Below, piece by piece: positions 33,779-46,195 of a DNA stretch of 64,000 bases. This DNA is from Carex sylvatica. Taxonomy: Eukaryota; Streptophyta; Magnoliopsida; Poales; Cyperaceae. Numbering within the stretch: position 1 is the first letter of the stretch; every line of letters starts with the position of its first letter. The translations under genes were made by a program, and so were the position numbers. The notes beneath the pieces are model-generated. The model had not been told where the DNA came from. It saw only the letters and a list, made by a program, of their open reading frames with translations, and ran no database searches. The stretch spans positions 62,001 through 126,000 of the forward strand of contig CAXKVR010000312.1 in the NCBI GenBank assembly GCA_964058845.1, read 5' to 3'.

Positions 33779-36700
33779 ATGGATTCGAGGTCAATCAATT
33801 TAAGAGGAATTGCTGGAAGTGCCGGAAATATTATGCAGGTTAATAATTTTGCAAAGGAAAGCTATGTTTTTTTTATTTTTGGCTTCTTTCAGGCAACTAT
33901 GAAAATTTCATTTGGGATTTTCTATCCTCAATGCAGGGAATTGGTGGCTTTGTATTTGGAAATGAAAATGCTACCTCAAACGAAGATAGGTATGCTTTTC
34001 CTCCCTTTTCAGAATAAAATATAAATAAGAGAAAAAAAAGGGGGGGGGGGCATGAAAAACGCTAAATGGTAACCACATATAGATTAACAGATAAAATTAC
34101 AAAATGAACTGGACAAGAAAAAAAAGGGAATAAGAAGTTGGTAACCAACACATGAATGTGTTTTATTGAATTAATAGATCTAGTGTTTTTTTTCCTTGGA
34201 CTATCACCTAAAAGGACTGTTTCTTTTACTATTATACTCTATAGCTATGTTGAAAGGTATTTAGATCGAATCAGCAACGGCGCAAGATCTGATGATAGGA
34301 GAGCTGCCATGACTGAATTACAGTCTCTAGTCGCAGAGAGCCGTCAGGCTCAGATGGCATTTGGAGCCATAGGTCTTGCTCATTTTCTTTATCTACTGTT
34401 CTGTGAAATGTTGATTAGTTAACCTACATTAATCAATCTCTCTCCAAATTATTAAGTGATCATGTTTTGAATTAAACAATTTCATCCTTAAGTTCTAAGT
34501 TTGACAAATGTGTTACTTTAAGTTAAATGTTTCGGTGACAGATTTGGTATTATGCCTGTTGCGTGCTTGTATGGGAGGTCGTTGGTTGTTTTATGGTATT
34601 GTATTGTAAAACTGTGGCTGTTAAAATTGTTGGACTTCATTTGCTTTTTGGTTCTGGTCTTCTTATGTATATTTGTGTTGGAAGTCTAACAATAAAGGGG
34701 GCCTTTTCTAATAGTACATCGTACATGTATTGTTTCCTCTTAATTTATGATATTGAACCAGTTTCTTCTGAGGATGAATTCTTTTTGTCATGATTGCTTA
34801 AACAGGCTTTCCTGTGCTACTACATGTCTTAAGAGAAGACCGTGAAGATGTAGAACTAATTCGTGGCACTTTAGAAACTCTTGTCAGTGCCTTGACTCCT
34901 ATAGAGACTTCTCACGGGGCGAAGAATGAGGTTCAACCTGCTCCAATGAACTCTGACCTTCTTTCTAGGGAATCAGAGAACATTTCTCTTCTTCTCAGCT
35001 TGCTGGTGAGTTTTACACACAACATATATAGTATCTCTTGTACTAGTATGTGCACAGGAAAAAAGCCTGATGTGAATTTGGCTTGGCAACTTTAAGATTA
35101 AGTTTGAACTTTAGTTAATTATGTAAAGGACTTTCTCACCAATAATGTACCTGCAAAGTGCAATTTTACTTAATTTATTTTTTATTCTTTAGTGCTTATT
35201 TGCTGCCCAGTTGCATGACTGATGCTTAATCAAAATTTAGACTTCACTCCTAATAATAAGTACCAGAAGCCTCTATATTGATACCCAAAGCACATTAGTT
35301 TAATGCAGGTCAGGTCGTGTTGCAACGTACCTATACTCAGTATGGAATTTCTCGATCAAAAGCAAACAAAATTTGACAAAATTATGTTTATTTATCATTT
35401 CTCTGTGTGCGCGAAGACATGCGTGTTGGTTGGGGGCAATGATCGAAGGCAGTTGGGTGCATTCTGGTTTTATTTTTATTTGCTTGATTTTATTTTCTAT
35501 TGTTTAGTTACGCTCTGTTAATTCGTACAAGTTGCATAATTGTGCAGTCAGAAGATGATTTCTATGTCCGGTATTATACACTTCAGCTTCTAACTGCTCT
35601 TATTACAAATTCACCCAAAAGGTAATATGTACCTTTCTGATTCTTATCTCCATTATTTAATTTAATTTAGGCACCTCATGTGTTTTTTACTTTTCTGTTT
35701 ATCTTCCTCCTGGTAATAACTATAGATTGCAAGAAGCCATTCTTTCAATACCCCGTGGTATCACTGTTTTGATGGATATGCTCATGGATCGTGAGGTCTG
35801 CATTTGTTTCTCAAAATCTGCATCACGTACATGTATATTTCCATTTAATTAATTTTATTGTAGTTTTTCTTTTGATAGGTCATAAGGAATGAAGCCCTTC
35901 TACTTCTTACTTACCTAACTCGTGAAGCAGAGGTCGATCTCATTTCTATGATATGTTTACTTTTGTTTAATTGTGGAACTTTCTAGTTTTTTTTTTATTA
36001 AAGTACCCAACTAATAATCCAGTGAAATTTTATATTTTATATTTTCTTACTGTTTAGATCTTGTTGGTTTTCAGGATATTCAAAAAATTGTTGTTTTCGA
36101 AGGAGCATTTGAAAAAATATTTAGCATTATCAAGGAAGAAGGGGGTTCTGATGGAGGTGTCGTTGTTCAGGCAAGTACTATTGGAGAATTGATCTGTATA
36201 GAGATTTGATATTATATTTGGATAAAACTATTGTAATTTTGTTCTAGTTTGAAACTTTTCCTGGAAACCCTTTCTCAAATGATGTCTATGCCTATAATTT
36301 GATCCAACAATTTTGTTTTATGCAGGACTGTCTAGAGTTGCTGAAAAATTTGATTCGCAACAACACATCCAATCAAGTTAGTTTTTATCTAATGCTCCTT
36401 ATTTTGAATTTTATGGTTCTATTTTCTATACATTTTTTGCAAACCACAATCAAATCAAGCAATCAATGGGTAGAGTATGTGGTTCTTCTTCACATTTATT
36501 CCTTCAATCAATCCACAGTCTGGTTGTTGATTTCTTGTTTGCAGGAAGTTTAAATGCAGATAGCATTACCCTTCTTATAATTCTTACCATTTATGTCAGA
36601 CCATAGCTTTATTACCTGGCACTTCTTTGTTTTTGAATTTGTGACTTAGATATTGCTTAGAGAGACGATTGGATATGACCCATTGGTCTCTATTTTAAAG

Positions 36701-39700
36701 CTAAGGAGAGGAAGTGCTTATAATTTTACACAACAAAAGGTAACATTTGTTTATATATTAATTTTCTATTTTTTTATTCATTTGTTTCTATTCCATGGGT
36801 TTGTTTAATTAAGTTTCATGCCAATTCTCCTCTTGAATTTAGACAGTGAACCTTTTGTATGCATTGGAAACTGTGGAGCTACTTCTGATTAGTGGGGTTG
36901 CTACAGAGCCGGGTAAGGATAACAATAGACAAGCCAATCAAACTGCATTTGTTCAGGTTTGTTTAGTTACAAAAAGTAGATTCAATTAACTAAATTAGAT
37001 TTGTGTTTTATAGAAACTTTGCTTATTGATGTTTATTATACTGAATTTGGCAGAAGAAGATTTTGGACCATTTATTATTGCTGGGGGTTGAAAGCCCTTG
37101 GGCTCCTGTTGCGGTCCGCTGTATGGTAACGTGCTTTAACTACATCTTTCTCTATATTTGTGATATTCTGATCTTTGATGCTTTCATTTGAAGTCATCAC
37201 CATTTTTATATAGCACGACTGTTTTGATGCACTAAATATTCTGTGTATCTTCTATCATTGGTTGGTTAAGATGTTAGATAACCTTGGGAGGGGCTCAGGG
37301 CAGTACTATATTGCTGTAGCTAATTAGGCCTCAAGTTGCATGGCTCTGTCAACAACCTGATACCACAACTGAATTTCAATACATGACCAAACAAGAGAAA
37401 CAAATAGGGCCAAGGTTGAGGGAGATGCTGCACACTGAAGTAGGGGGTCTTGGCCTCTGGGGGAAGAGTGAGAGAGAGTAGAGAGGACAGAAATGACAGA
37501 ACAGATAAAGAGAGAAAAGAGAAATGGAGAGGAATAGTAGGGAAGTATCATGGCTCTTTCTTATGTTGCCAACAGAAAGGACCAACAATATTTCTGTCTA
37601 ATTTTTTTGTCTTTCGATTAAAGTGACAGACTAAATCCTATCTTTTTGGCTACTTGTTAGTTAAATACACCATGTCCTGAGAAGCACAGATGTTACATTC
37701 TTGAATATCTTATATTATCTATTTTGCAATGCCACTAGTTAAAAGAACAAATGTTAGTAAAGGTTGTTACAGGATTTCAGTACCACCATACTAATCTGTT
37801 TGAACCAGTACAAAACGGCGGGTTTGTCAAACTAGCTGTTTGTATTTCATGAATGAACTGAAAACGATCTTTTGCTATCTTGTAGGTAGGCTTCTGCCAA
37901 TGAAACATCCAGCTAAAACACTAAGTGGAATCAATTTTAATTTGATAGCATACTTGTTTGATACGATGATCTATCAACCTGGGCAATTTCTGAGCTTGTT
38001 ATCTAAGTACTCGCCTTCATATTATCTTATTTCTTCAGGCACTCCGATGCATTGGAGACTTGGTGGAGAGAAACCCAAATAATCTTAATTCACTCGCCAG
38101 CAAGCAAGTTGGAGAGGGTCCTCAGGTTGAGCCAGCATTAAATGCCATCTTTCGTATAGTTTTGCGTGCTTCCTTGGTACAAGAGTTCCTTGCTGCTGAT
38201 TATGTTTTCAAGTGCTTTTGCGAGGTTTGTTCTCACTATATTCATGATCTAAAGTAATAAGTATTCATTTTTTTTTATACCTTTTGGTTCCTAATCTGTT
38301 ACATTTCTTAGTTATACTGATGATGACGATGATGGTGATGACGATTGAAAATGATCTTTTTCTTAGTCCCTATAGTTTGGGATTTTAAACAGGGATATAT
38401 TATTGGCTTCTAAAACTGAGCTCTTATTAGGTTTTTTATAATATTCATATTCATTTTGTATGCTGTTTTGGATGATCTATATATATATCTTGTGAGTTAC
38501 TACAATTTTTCTAATACATGTATACCATCTACGCCCAGTTATACCTTGATTCCACTCAACTTATTTTACCCTTTTGTGGTGCTTGTTGCGATTTTATTAG
38601 GTTTTAAACAAAATAATTGAAAATTTTCATATATGTAATGGGCCCAGTCAGGAATTTGGTTTTTTGCAAATAAAAACCATTGTAATCAAGATCAGGCCAA
38701 GCTGAATTGAACTGAATTTGACAGTATTGGCATAATCTTTCGAATGAAGTAAAAAAGAAAAGAATCAAAGCTAAAATATAAGAATGCATGCTTGCTTATC
38801 AAAGTTTATGTTGGGTATTATTTGGTATTCCATCAGGGTTATTTTGTAGAAACTGTTCAAACAACTTCAAATCATATAACCAATGCCAAGCATGGAGCAA
38901 ATCTTGTAATATATGCATAATAAATTATAAAGCGTAGATCATATCCAAATTGACTAGATTGCCAAGTGAAACCATTTGCAAAGGTGAGGAATTGAGGTGC
39001 TGTATCTAACAAAATATACTATTGGTGTTATTTTCAAAGGCTCTAAAGGTTAACTAAAATAAGGTAAATTATGAATTAGGTATACAGAAAAGCTCTTTAA
39101 GGGCTGGAAACACGTGCTTTAGTTTTGTGCTGATTTTCTAACATTACATGGCAGAAAAACCCAGAAGGCCAAGCACTGTTGGCATCTACAGTTACAACCA
39201 TACTTCCTTCAACTCCAGTGGAGTCTGCAATGGAATCTGCAATGGAATCTGCAAACTTGCCATTTGGGAGGTTAGTTTGCTTGATAGTTTTTCTTTTCCT
39301 CGATGATATTTAACAATAGATTAGTAATCTTTCTATTGATTATTTATGTTCTATTGTTTTAGATCTGTGTGCTTCTTTTTATGTGCAGTTTGCTCCTACA
39401 AGCACTTGTGTCATTTGAGAGTAATGGTGATTCTGAGGTAACTCTTCTCTTATTTCGATTGTTGTTTTTAGTTTAATTCTTACTTTTTTCTGTGACATTG
39501 AATTTAAGGCATCATCTCTAACTTTTGTATTGGTTGAACTCTTTCTTTGTCAAAATTTGGTAAAGAAGACATGTTGCAGGGCTGCTAGTGTTCTTTCTCA
39601 CATACTAAAGGATAATCTCCATTGCAAAGAAAAGGTACAATTTTGTTTTATTTACATATGTTGCACAGAAGCACAGAGAAATAAATTGTTCCATCATGAC

Positions 39701-41403
39701 TTATCTGATCCATTCCTTCATCACTGGAATTCCAGCTTTTAAAAATTGAGATAGACTCGCTAGCTCCATCTTTCGGCCCTGCAAGAGAACCATTACTACA
39801 CCAAATTGTAAAATACTTGGTGTTCATTTTGTCTAAAATAAACAAAGAGAGCAACCAGAGCCAAACTCTTCCGAAGGAGAATTCAGTGTATCTACTTCCC
39901 CTGCTTCTGCAGTTACTTGTAACTTGGCTTGCAGATTGTCCAACTGCAGTTGCATGCCTCCTGGGCGCACCTGCCCACCTCACCTACTTGTTAGAACTTG
40001 TATCACACCAAAACATAGGTGTACAAGCACAGGGTTTAACAGCTGTCATATTGGGCGAGTGCGTGATCTATAACAGAAGCAGTGAAAATGGGAAGGATCA
40101 ATTTGCAATTGCTGATGCCATAGGCCAAAAGATTGGTCTCACCTCTTATTTCATGAGATTGGATGAACTGGCAAAAAGCTTTAGGTCTCTCCCCACCACG
40201 TCATCTCTGCATTCCAAGCCACTCAAGAGAACCAACACAGCTAGTATGATAGAAGAACCACAAGATGAAATAGAGAGCCAAAATAAAGATTCTAGGGGTG
40301 AAAGTGAAAATGATAACCCTGTGATTTTGAAGATTTTTGATGAAGGGTTTGTTGGCTTTGTGTGCAAGTTGGAGATGGGTATTAGGGAGGGCGTCATGGA
40401 CATCTTTAGCCATACAAGGAGTAAGGTCGCAGTTCTGCCAGCCGAGCTAGAACAGAAAAATGGTGAAGCTGATGGAGATTATGTGAAGAGGCTGAGAGAA
40501 TTTGTGGAAAAACAATGCAATGAAATGCAGGTATGAGACCTGAGCTCTTATAGATTGAATTTTGAAGGTCTAAAAAAATGGTTTATTACTACTTGTACTG
40601 AGGATTGCAAATTCAGCTGCTGTATACTGACTTGTTAGGAGACCTGACTAGTGTGGCATTTAAACCTCAATCTGCTGCTAGATCTTAACCCTCCATTAAA
40701 CCTAATTTTGCTGTTATTAATCTTCAATGCATCATTGATGAAAATAATTTTATTTATTCAATACAACCTTGGTTTACCCTTTTGTGTGCATATATATATA
40801 AAAAAGAATGTGCATTGACTTGACCAAACAATTTTCGCATTTTCACCATACAAAATACTTCTCCAGGACTTGCTAGCCCGAAATGCCACATTAGCTGAAG
40901 AAATGGTAAATATTGGAGGCAGCCATACGTTACCTGATTCCTCAAACAAAGCAAACAGTGGCAGGGAGCGGGTACAGTCTGAATCCCTTAGACAGGACCT
41001 TCAAGAGGCAACTCGACGCATTGAAGCCCTAAAAGCACAGAACTCCAAACTTGAGGCTGAAGCTGATAACTTCAAATCGCTTGCACTTAAAGTGGAGTCT
41101 GACCTTAAGAGCCTCTCTGACGCCTATAACAGCCTTGAGCAGGTGAATGTACAGCTAGAAGCTGAGGTGAAGAGTCTGAAAAACCCCGATTTGGATAGGA
41201 TAAAGGAAGAGGCGAGAGAAGAAGCACAGAAGGAGAGCGAAGGTGAATTGAGTGATTTGTTGGTTTGTTTGGGCCAGGAGCAGAGTAAGGTCGAGAGACT
41301 AAGTGCCAGGCTGGCAGAGCTGGGCGAAAATGTTGATAACCTTCTAGAAGGGATTGGGGATGATGCTGCATTGCAAGATGTGGATGAAGACGACGATGAA
41401 TAG
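33779..41403 (+). CDS. GC6: p115/Uso1-type vesicle tethering factor (golgin candidate 6, MAG4)
   Basis: Coding exons: 33779-33838, 33937-33989, 34245-34372, 34806-35005, 35548-35621, 35726-35795, 35879-35932, 36075-36170, 36326-36376, 36650-36739, 36843-36956, 37054-37125, 38039-38224, 39155-39270, 39389-39437, 39569-39634, 39736-40530 and 40867-41403. They join in frame to 936 residues, close to Arabidopsis GC6. Residues about 45-640 form the armadillo-like head (DRISNG, VIRNEALLLLTYLTREAE, IQKIVVFEGAFEKIFSIIKE). From about 755 there is a coiled coil, then an acidic tail ending DVDEDDDE. p115 proteins tether ER-derived vesicles to the cis-Golgi; in Arabidopsis MAG4 is needed for storage-protein export from the ER. 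The junction after 36170 uses a GC donor (CAG then GCAAGT). Exon 14 contains a small in-frame expansion, SAMESAMESA. Symbol given by resemblance to the Arabidopsis protein. Confidence 0.95.
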
Positions 41404-43358
41404 TTGATTAGATTGGTTCTTATTTGGCAGTTAATAATGAAATCATAAGATGTACAGTGTATAATGCAATGCATTGGTGGTGGGTTAATTTATTTAGATA
41501 TTCTGGTTCGGACTAAGAATTAAATTATGGGTCTTATATTAATGAGTGAAAATTGATTGGTATTGTTTCATTATGCATTCCATGCCTTTTTATTTTCTTC
41601 TTTTTAGTTATGGGGACTGGTTAATGTGCTCATTTTTAGGTGCTTTTGGATCCTAATGGTCGATCTGAACTATTCAACATGATTTCTATATGAATATATA
41701 CTTGCAAGCTGAATTTTATATTTTTTAGAATTGTTTACTATTTTTTAGAATTCGGCCCATAACTGGACTAGGTCAGGCTCATTACCCGATTAAGCTCAAA
41801 TTATAAGCCATCTAAGGCCCATTCAGTAGTTTGGGATTTAAAAAGGGAACAGTCCTGATATGGGATCGGATCCCGCTTCTTTTTATTTATTTAATTGATG
41901 CTACTATTTTTCGCTGGTTATAAATTAGAATCAATCAATCGTCAATCGGGAATGTTTAATATACGATTTTCTCAATGGTCCTTTCCTTTCCAATGATATC
42001 AATATTTGGGTCATATTAGCATATAATCCATTAATGTTCTTATACGCAACGTATTCTTTGAATTCAAAAAAGAAAAAAAAAGAAAAAGGTCTGTATACAT
42101 AACAGCAGCAAGTAATGAAGCATGATGTATTCCCACACAAATATAAATTCATGAGTTTTCTTCAAGGAACATTAAGTATTACGACTCCAAATTCTTTAGG
42201 TGTGACATGTCATCAATATTTTTATTTAGTTTCCCTTTTCCTCATTTTTTTTTTATCAAGTGACTATTTTTTATATCACACTTCTCGCTCTTTATTTAAA
42301 ATATGTGCATTTGATATGTCAATGGTGCAACATAGTTTTTAAATAATATATACTTTTGTGTTTCGCTGTTGAATTACTGTGCGAATAATCGCTCTCTATT
42401 ATATTTATGTCTTAATATATCAAAATAAAATTTCCTTGTCCTTAAATTTCTTAGTGTAATTACTTTTTCAGAAAAAATATTTTATTTTAAAAATTAATGT
42501 TTTCTTCAATTAACGTTTTCCCTTCAATTGAACTTATGCTAGTAAGAATCAAGATTTTAGATTAAAAAGATTCAAAAGCAGAGAACTTTTTTTAATTGAT
42601 ATGTATGTATATCAAAATTTAAAAAAAAGAAAAGAAAAGTATTTCAGTTTGAATGTTACGTTAAATTTTTAACCTACAACCCTCACATATAAAATAAAGA
42701 GTAATGTTTTTTAATAATAAGAAACACTTTAAGTGCTACTCATAATTTTCTTTTACCACCTCAAAATTAGTATCCAGTTAATCTCAAGACGCGACACATC
42801 ATATCATGTAATGGTTTTGCGTTTCATTTTTCAGTATTGCTGAAAGGTGATGGGAAGTTTTGTTTTTTGTTAATAAAATGGGGGCGTTGCTGTTTGTTTT
42901 TGGTGCACTCGTTATGGCGTATTACTTCATTTTTGCTGGCTGTATTCTTGGTTTCTAATGGGTGAAGTAATGGCTACAGGAATATTCTTTTGGCTTACTA
43001 TTTATTTTATTTTATTTTATTTTATTTTTGAAACTAGGCTGTCCACTTGCTATATTATTGAGAGGCAATATCATCATTTTCCACGTCCTTATCTATGTTT
43101 TAACAATTCAAAGTTGACACGACTGTTCAACACTATCCTTTTTAATATGCTCGGAGACCAAATTTTATATATTTTTACTATTTTTTAGATATACATGAAA
43201 TTCCCCCAAAATTTAAAATAAATACTGTAATTAATATCACTGGTTTGAAATTGTGAGTGGAGGCATTTTTATGGACATTCCTATTGAATCCCTCTAAACT
43301 TCTCCACACAAATTAATGCTCATCATCTAGCTCTGATCAGACATTGACGGACTGCCCC
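41404..43358. other. 3' region of the golgin gene and spacer
   Basis: The first few hundred bases should be the 3' untranslated region. At about 41655-41715 there is a stretch (TCGATCTGAACTATTCAACA, then ATGATTTCTATATGAATATA) like the middle of the MITE at 62942-63094. The right copy of the flanking direct repeat is at 41752-41870. The remainder is AT-rich with no recognised gene. Confidence 0.45.
41752..41870 (+). repeat. Direct repeat, right copy, flanking the golgin gene
   Basis: Partner of 32745-32860. Shared blocks in the same order: ATTCGGCCCATAACTG-type start, CAGGCTCATTACCCGATTAA, AAGGCCCATTCxGTxGTT, then GGGxxxAGTxCTGAxATGGG. It is diverged by substitutions and small gaps, so the duplication is not recent. 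Confidence 0.7.
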
Positions 43359-44022
43359 TAGGGGTGTAAACGGAGCAGATAATGTTAATACCATATCCGT
43401 ATTCGTTTTTCAATGAGCGGATACGGATACTAAACGGATATCAAAATTTAAAATCATATTCGCCTTAAACATATACGGAACTGATAATTAACGGATACAG
43501 ATTCGAATACAGATACGAAACGAATAATTGCCAGATAATTGAGTTATGCACTTTAAGATATAAAAAAATGACTTGTTGTTGTCTTGAAACAATGACTAAA
43601 ATTAACTTAGCAGAGATCAAAAGCATACTACATTCACGGACTAAAGTCTTGAATGAAGAAGAATGAAGAATAGAGAAATGAAGGTAAAAAGAAAATAAAA
43701 TTATGTTATTGTAGCATCATCACTGGTAAAAAAAGAGATAAAATTGAAAACCATATTATATTATCATTTATATCATAACCAAGGCTGAAATGAATATGTG
43801 ATAATATGTAACAACTTCTATCCATAGCAGTAAAGTTAAAGCTGGTTGGAAGTAATTTTGGATCTGAATAATTGCAGATACAAATAATGGAAATTTACTT
43901 TTATAAAATTATTCATATTCGTATCCATCATTTTTTCACCATATAAAAAAATTATTCGTATCTATTTAATCTAAGATACAGAGCGAATACGGAACGGATT
44001 ATCGTATCCGTTTACACCCCTA
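43359..44022. mobile_element. hAT-type non-autonomous element, 664 bp
   Basis: The left end TAGGGGTGTAAACGG is the exact inverted complement of the right end CCGTTTACACCCCTA. The octamer ACTGCCCC is duplicated at 43351-43358 and 44023-44030, the 8 bp target duplication of the hAT superfamily. Subterminal GGATACGGATA / TATCCGT words recur on both sides. No transposase frame is present. The perfect target duplication suggests a fairly young insertion. Confidence 0.9.
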
Positions 44023-44243
44023 ACTGCCCCTGATTTCTTTGAAATTCTAATGTCTGTAAGTGAGAGATTCGACTCAGATCCAATAAAGTATCCTACCGAG
44101 TAGAATGAGAAATCTGCACCGTACGTTTTAACTTATACATATCTTAAATAAATAATAATCAGACTCGAATCTTAAAGATGCCGTGTATCTATATATAATT
44201 GGTCCGGAAAAATCATACTCCGGTTGAGATTGCGTATTTGGTT

Positions 44244-44410
44244 CAGTGTTGTAAAAAACGGCCTAAAGGCGGCCATCAAATTATCACGATTTTTTTCGAT
44301 TAATTGGTTAATTATTTTTATTTATGACCGATTATTGTTGATTATTTTTAATTAATTACTTAGCGGTATTATGTCCGTCCGACAAGCGCATACCGTTATG
44401 TACAACACTG
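44244..44410. mobile_element. hAT-type MITE, 167 bp
   Basis: Left end CAGTGTTGTAAAAAACGG and right end CCGTTATGTACAACACTG are inverted repeats of 18 bp with two mismatches. The flanks ATTTGGTT (44236-44243) and ATTTGGAT (44411-44418) form an 8 bp target duplication with one mismatch. It is far too short to code. Confidence 0.85.
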
Positions 44411-44880
44411 ATTTGGATAGTAGAGTGGGAAAAATAGCACAACGGAGTTGGGTCCATTACGGAACGATACGACATGTGTGTCAGTTACGTGCCGTGACTT
44501 GCGTGTCCCGTGTCGTGACCATTCACGTGCCATGACCATCTTTTGAAACTTTAGCACGGCACGGCACGACACGTCACGTGAAAGATCTAGTCAAGGACCA
44601 TTAGATATTGATTAAATGATGAATCTTGAATAACTAACTTAAATTATGATTAAACAGTCACGCGAGGCACGCTTGATCACGACACGTTTGGATACGGCAT
44701 GACTCACGTGGCGTGATTATTCGCGTGCCGTGACTACCCTTTGATATTTTAGTCACAACACGATACAATACGTGAAAAATTAACTTAATCACAGCACAAC
44801 ACGGCACGACACAATACAAAATCAAAATCACAACATGTTAATTATAACACGGTACACGTTTTTTTTCCACTCGCACCTCT
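44411..44880. repeat. Dispersed CACGGCACG-rich repeat
   Basis: Dense repeats of CACGGCACGACAC, CACGTGCCGTGAC and related words. The end of the block (ATTATAACACGGTACACG, then TTTTTTTTCCACT) recurs at 57880-57960 in the same orientation. Related GTCACGTTATG words occur at 30950-31290 and 49320-49700. A dispersed repeat family of unknown class. Confidence 0.55.
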
Positions 44881-45379
44881 GGAATTGATGGGAATTACGT
44901 TGAAAAATTGAACCCGCACTCAGAGATCATTTTTTTCTTCCCAAATCACTCTCTTCTGACCTCCACCTCAGCATTTCTTGCTTAATCACTTCTTTTAATA
45001 CACTCTCTCTCCTCTCTCTACTACACTAACAACTCAGGAAACAAATCTGCTACTAAAAATTAGCTATTTAAAGATGCGTGTACAAAAAATGAACGGTGAG
45101 ATTAAAAAAAGCAAGAATTTCATAGTACTGTAATAGATATTCGGATCGCAGCAGATTTAATTCCAACAACTCAACGGGATAGAAGTTCTATATATGAAGA
45201 TTTATATCTTATTTAATACTTTTATTGTGGGACTATTGAATACAGACGGATCCGGACTCCCTCTCCTCTGATCGTTTTTGGTTAATTTTGATATGATGCA
45301 TGATGCATTCTTATTTTTAATTGATGGCAGGACATACAACTAAATCGATCATTTTACCAAAAATATTTTTTGTTAATAC

Positions 45380-45885
45380 TTCTTATTTAACCTCATTAAA
45401 TATTTCTTATCTAATTATAAAAATATTTATATTTTATAAAAGAATAATTAATATGTATGTTATGTTATTATTTAATATATTTTAGTTAATTACATATTAA
45501 TAATTTTATTTATTAACATAATTGTATAATATCAAATATTTTAGAAAGAAAAATAAGATTTCACACAACTAATTTTATGGTACAACCGAACACTCTTTTA
45601 GTATATTTCCATAATAATTCATTCAGTAAATATTAAATTATATCTATTTCATTAAATATAATTTATTTAATTATAAAAACAAATACTTATATTTTATGAA
45701 ACAATAATTAGTAAACGTTATTATGTTACTATTAAATCTACTTTATTTAATCATATCATTATTAATATTAAATAATAATAAGAATAATTGTATATTATCA
45801 AGTATTTTGAAAAAAAAAATAGAATTTTTCACAACTAATTCCACATTACAACCGAACACTCATTTCAACATATTTCCATAATTAA
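45380..45885. repeat. Two tandem ~245 bp AT-rich copies
   Basis: Copy 1 (about 45395-45625) and copy 2 (about 45650-45885) share ATTAAATAT, TTAATTATAAAAA, ACTTATATTTTAT-type sequence, and near each end CACAACTAATT followed by ACAACCGAACACTC and TTTCCATAAT. They are diverged at perhaps one base in five by eye. Confidence 0.65.
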
Positions 45886-46162
45886 TTCCGTACATATTAT
45901 ATCCATGAATTTTTATTTTTTTAAAAGTGAATTCTCATCCCGTATAATTATGTGACAAACGAACAGGGCCTAATTTGGTGCTGTAGGATACACTCCTTGA
46001 CCTTGTGAGTGGAGATAGCATAATAATTCATAGCGAGCAGCTAATACAGACCCCACTGCTCAGTACCGACAGAGTGCAGAGTCAAGTGGAAGTGGAAGAT
46101 GGCCAAGTCAGTGACTCAAGTGGAAGATCCAGTTCAATACCGCCTGACCTGACCTTTATTCA

Positions 46163-46195
46163 AGGGTCAGTGGGTCAGTGGGTCAGTGGGTCAGG
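46163..46195. repeat. GGGTCAGT minisatellite
   Basis: Four head-to-tail copies of the 8-mer GGGTCAGT, ending in GGTCAGGTCAA. It sits in spacer and has no coding role that I can see. Confidence 0.8.
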
